From: Larix kaempferi
Taxonomy: Eukaryota > Streptophyta > Pinopsida > Pinales > Pinaceae
Direction: 5' to 3'
Assembly: GCA_027924585.1 (NCBI GenBank)
Contig: BSBM01000822.1
Location: 124,001 to 188,000 of the forward strand
DNA: 64,000 bases
Under the pieces are notes generated by a model. The model did no database searches, was not told the DNA's origin, and worked only from the letters and a program-made list of their open reading frames with translations. This document shows, piece by piece, positions 60,300 through 64,000 of the stretch; the stretch's first letter is position 1; each line of letters opens with the position of its first letter. The translations under genes were made by a program, and so were the position numbers.

Positions 60300-62800
60300 T
60301 CTCCTACCCTGCTCCCATCTCCTCCAAGTCTCACTTCCCTATCACTCCCAAGTTTTTTGAGACCTTATAAGGATGATCACAAATATTTAAACTAGTAGAT
60401 GAAAATAAAGAAACCTTGACATCAAAAAAGGCAAAAAAACCCTTGTATTGGTATAGGACTTTTTAAGTCATTTAAATAGTTAAAATATAAACAAATTTAG
60501 AATAAAATAATTTATTGCAAAAATCCTATTCCAATCCAAGGGGCTAGATTTAGAATAAAACAATTTATTGCAACAATAAAAAAAAAGAATATGCTTTAGT
60601 GTGAAGAGAGGAAAACTTCATCCCCTTGGTGCTTGAACCTTTGGAAAACAGTGCCACTCTCACCTAGTGCCACTGGATCTTTGAAAATGAAAAGAGTGGA
60701 TATAAATCTTAAAAAAATAAAACATTAATAGAGCTCGGACATAAATTGCGTTTATGTTTTATGTGTCTAAATATCTCTCCATTTATTCTTGTTTTCAAGA
60801 CAATACAATAATATAACTGACCTTTAGAGTTTCTAGAAAAGTGAAATGTTAGATGTAACACATAAAATCTAAAGGTTCACGGTTCAAGGGAAAACTCCGA
60901 TAAAAACACACCCACCACCAAATATAACTTATAACATCAAAAACTACTGTAAGTTATAAATTTCTAAAGCTATCATGGATCCACGTTATAAGTTTAAAAG
61001 AATATCTTTTTTCTCAAATTATATCTTTTCAATTACCCTCTTTGTAATCTTATAAAACAAGAGCTACGGGGGTGGTAATGTCCCGCACCTTTGTTAAGAG
61101 CTTGTTTTGAAATTTGGAGACTTAGAGTCATTGTTAAGAACTTTGATGATGGACATGAAGAAATTAAGCTAAGGAACAAAAGTTTGACCTTTCATCAAGT
61201 GATCTTGATGCTCCACATTGATTGGTTTTGGCAATGTTAACACAAAAAAATGAAAGAAGGATAATACCAATTGTGGCTCCTCCTCCTTTCTATTGTTCTC
61301 ATAAAAAGGGTTTGAGGACTTAATATTTGTGAAGGGAAGGATTTTGTGTTTCTCACTAACTTTTTCCAATGTCTGAAGGACAGGGACTTGTTTTTTCCCT
61401 CACAGATATCTCATCCTTTAGCATTGAATCATCAAAACTAAGACCCACTGAATATAAATATTTTTCACCAGTTGAGCCCTCCAATGCCAACAAAGAAACC
61501 CAAACTGACATACGAAAGGTTGGAAGCATTGGACAAGTTAGCTTAGTAATTGAAGTGTCATTTTTTCGGTTCAAGGCAGTACTTCTCAAATGACTAGGGC
61601 ATAAAGGTGGACAATGGCCTAAGCCCATTCCATCCAATAGATACATACCTCCTATGCAATTGAATTGGAAACCAAAAAATCAATGATCAACTTGATAGAT
61701 TTACTTTGGTCACATCTACATCAATAAAACTTCCCAAACATAAAGTTTCTTGTGCCAAGTTGTTGGCCCTCAAAACTATAATATCAATTTTTCTAAGAAA
61801 TACAAAACTAAATTTTAATAATACAAAGATTAAGCTTTCTTCTCAAAACTATAATATCACCTTTACTAAAAAATATCAAACTAAATTTTAACAATACAAA
61901 GACTTAATTTTCTTAAAAATAAATAAAATTGAAAAAATCTAACAAATCATCATATCAATCCATCTTCATATCAATCCATCTTGGAGATCTAACAATAAAA
62001 AACCTTAACCTTAACCATTGGATATTGCTCCATCATACTTGAGTTATTTTTATTATTACATGTATATATCATATATTGGGATGATTTTAACTCACATGGA
62101 ATCATTACATTATGATTATAATATTCAAATAAATAAAAATGGAGAAATATCACCCAAACAATATAGTTAATTTGTAAAATGTTTCATTATATTGATTTTT
62201 GATTTATTTTGATTTTAGGTTCTTTAATAAATAAAAGATTGAAAAAATTATAATTTATTAAACTAAATTTTATATTAGAATAATAATATATAAAAATAAA
62301 AATAAACTTTTTAAACGTTACTATTAAATATTATATTAAAAAATTCCAACATTAACCTTAAATATTATAAATTTATAAATTTTTTTTATATATTAATTTT
62401 AAACATTATATATATATATATATTTATTTATTTATTTAAACATTATTTATTAGTCTCTGCTAAGGCAGGGATTATAGCTTTCGCTTCTAAGTCAAATTCA
62501 CTTTAAATTTTTAATGTTCAAAATAAATTAGTATATAATTACCTAATGTTTTATGAATTTTAATTATTAAATTGTTTTTTTAAACAAATTAAATTATAAA
62601 TTAAATTTTTAATATTACATAATTTATATTTTTTGATTAGCTTTAAAATTTGATTTGACAAATATGTCCTACTTAGATGTGACTTTTGTTAAATAAAAAA
62701 TAAAATAAAAAAATCAAAATTTAGAAAAATTCTAAATTTGCCACTTGTACATGTGGCACGTAGCCTGAGCTATAACCTTTATGGCATCTTAATACACTTA
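60300..62800. other. gene-poor AT-rich interval
   Basis: Mostly A/T-rich sequence (61900-62650 especially) with no recognised gene. Two overlapping minus-strand frames at 61646-61169 have coding-like composition, but no family could be named. Confidence 0.5.
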
Positions 62801-62811
62801 TTGCATGGGAT

Positions 62812-62940
62812 GATTTCACCCCGAGCCGGCGATCCTCCGGCGGTTAGACTACTCCTATAATTTTTCGAAAACGTCGTCCTCCTGCCGGTACTATATCTAG
62901 TCCATGGGAAGTAGGGCCTAAGCGCAGGTACCCTGTCTCT
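62812..62940. other. GC-rich patch in AT-rich surroundings
   Basis: Contains several CpG-bearing words ('ccccgagccggcgatcctcc', 'ggcggttagac', 'cgaaaacgtcgtcctcctgc', 'cctaagcgcagg') while the flanks are strongly A/T. Minus-strand open frames of 72 and 100 codons cross it but resemble nothing known. It could be part of an exon, a promoter or a younger insertion. Confidence 0.4.
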
Positions 62941-63477
62941 TTGCAAAGAAGCAAATGGTAAAAGGAAATACACTCGGGATAAGAAGATATCATACAAGCC
63001 AATCTTGGTTTCTTATTTTGAGAAGAAACCGACTCCATAGTGTGAATAGTATTGATTATAACAATGACTGCAATAAGTAGTTCATGTTTTTGTGGATTAG
63101 TCTTGTTCTCAATCTGTACTTCCCTATCATTCTCTACCAACAACAACTGTTTATAATAGTATAATTGACTACAACGATGAGTGTAATGGTAAAGACGCAG
63201 CTGCTACATTTGGTATTCATTGTTATTATCCTCAAGACGGAAATGCAAAAACAAATGAAAATGGTATGCTCCCTCCGGACCATTTTTAAAACATTGCTAT
63301 TTGTTTAATTTTAAGTATTAATGGGAATGTTGAAGAACATCAGTTTCGCCGTCTTTAAACCATCTCCTTGAAGAAATATTATTCTATTAGTTTCTTTTAT
63401 ACACTTTTGCAATGTCACACAACATATTCTAAGGCTTAATGTCAAAACAATTTGGAGTACGCGTCAACATATTTCAC

Positions 63478-63757
63478 CAATATAGAAAAATAACGACTGA
63501 GTTCAAGAAGTTTATATTTTGGTATTTCTAATTTTTTTTTTTAATTACTAATATAGAAAAATAATGACTGAGCTCAAGAAGTTTATATTTTGGTATTTCT
63601 AAATTTATTTTTTTAATTACCAATATAGAAAAATAACGACTTAGCTCAAGAAGTTTATATTTTGGTATTTCTAATTTTTTTTTTTTTAATTATCAATATA
63701 GAAAAATAACGATGAGCTCGAGAAGTTTATATTTTGGTATTTCTAAATTTATTTTTT
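63478..63757. repeat. four tandem copies of a 71-73-bp unit
   Basis: 'aatatagaaaaataacgact' begins near 63478, 63549, 63621 and 63694. Each copy continues 'agctcaagaagtttatattt' and 'tggtatttctaa', then a T run of varying length that accounts for the period differences. Confidence 0.95.
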
Positions 63758-64000
63758 TATTAATTAAAAGAAATGATGGGTGACACATTATTTGAACTTC
63801 TATTTTTTTTTTTATTAATTAAAAGACAAGGTAAGAAGCACAAACTAAAAAGATTTATTACATAAATCTTATATTAATATTATAATATAAAATTTAGAAA
63901 AACAAATTAACAATATGTTTTAAGAGGTTTATTTATTTATTAATAAAGAGTAGTGTATTTCTTTTTTCGCAATAGCGTATTTCTTAATATTTAGTAATAT

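Noticed and set aside
61169-61646. Two overlapping minus-strand frames (96 and 66 codons)
   Set aside because: Composition looks coding-like, but no family, splice sites or conserved motif could be named; left unannotated as a gene.
62779-63146. Minus-strand frames of 72 and 100 codons across the GC-rich patch
   Set aside because: No recognised homology and no supporting signals; the patch is reported as a finding instead.

Overview
The window looks like nuclear DNA of a conifer or a close gymnosperm relative. It is AT-rich, has one recognisable host gene in 64 kb, an intron of about 17 kb, and is otherwise packed with nested, decayed retrotransposons. One of these is a Penelope-like element with a GIY-YIG endonuclease domain, a class known in plants mainly as the 'Dryad' elements of conifers. 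Species cannot be read from the sequence alone.

Layout. 343-4062: Ty1/copia element on the minus strand with two LTRs, a TATAT target duplication and most of pol deleted. 4063-10021: gene-free DNA with short tandem repeats, one lone copia-type LTR with primer-binding site (6541-7212) and a 38-bp minisatellite. 10040-13513: 5'-truncated L1-type LINE. 14663-34160: the UBR7 gene (UBR box, PHD finger and a conserved C-terminal Cys-containing module), five coding exons on the plus strand. Intron 2 (14983-31959) holds a non-autonomous hAT-like transposon with a perfect 8-bp target duplication, an antisense Ty3/gypsy gag remnant, a probable antisense LTR and several tandem duplications.

37638-43735: SIRE-like copia remnant on the minus strand (large 3' LTR, polypurine tract, gag with zinc knuckles). 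A 2.7-kb Penelope-like element (38764-41450) sits inside its LTR. That element has inverted arms of about 0.9 kb, each carrying a hammerhead-ribozyme-like motif. 44072-57445: a 13.4-kb LTR element with perfect GACTT target duplication and no visible gag-pol. A second LTR element (47582-53154) lies inside it, and a higher-order tandem repeat array fills its 3' part. 57446-60283: minus-strand LINE remnant (DUF4283-like ORF1 and a zf-RVT tail). 60300-64000: gene-poor, with a GC-rich patch near 62.8 kb and a four-copy 72-bp repeat at the end.

UBR7 is the only gene likely to make a host protein. All mobile elements here show disabling lesions. The least ordinary material is the Penelope-like element with its paired ribozyme-like motifs, and the unrecognised repetitive reading frame in the gag position of the nested LTR element.
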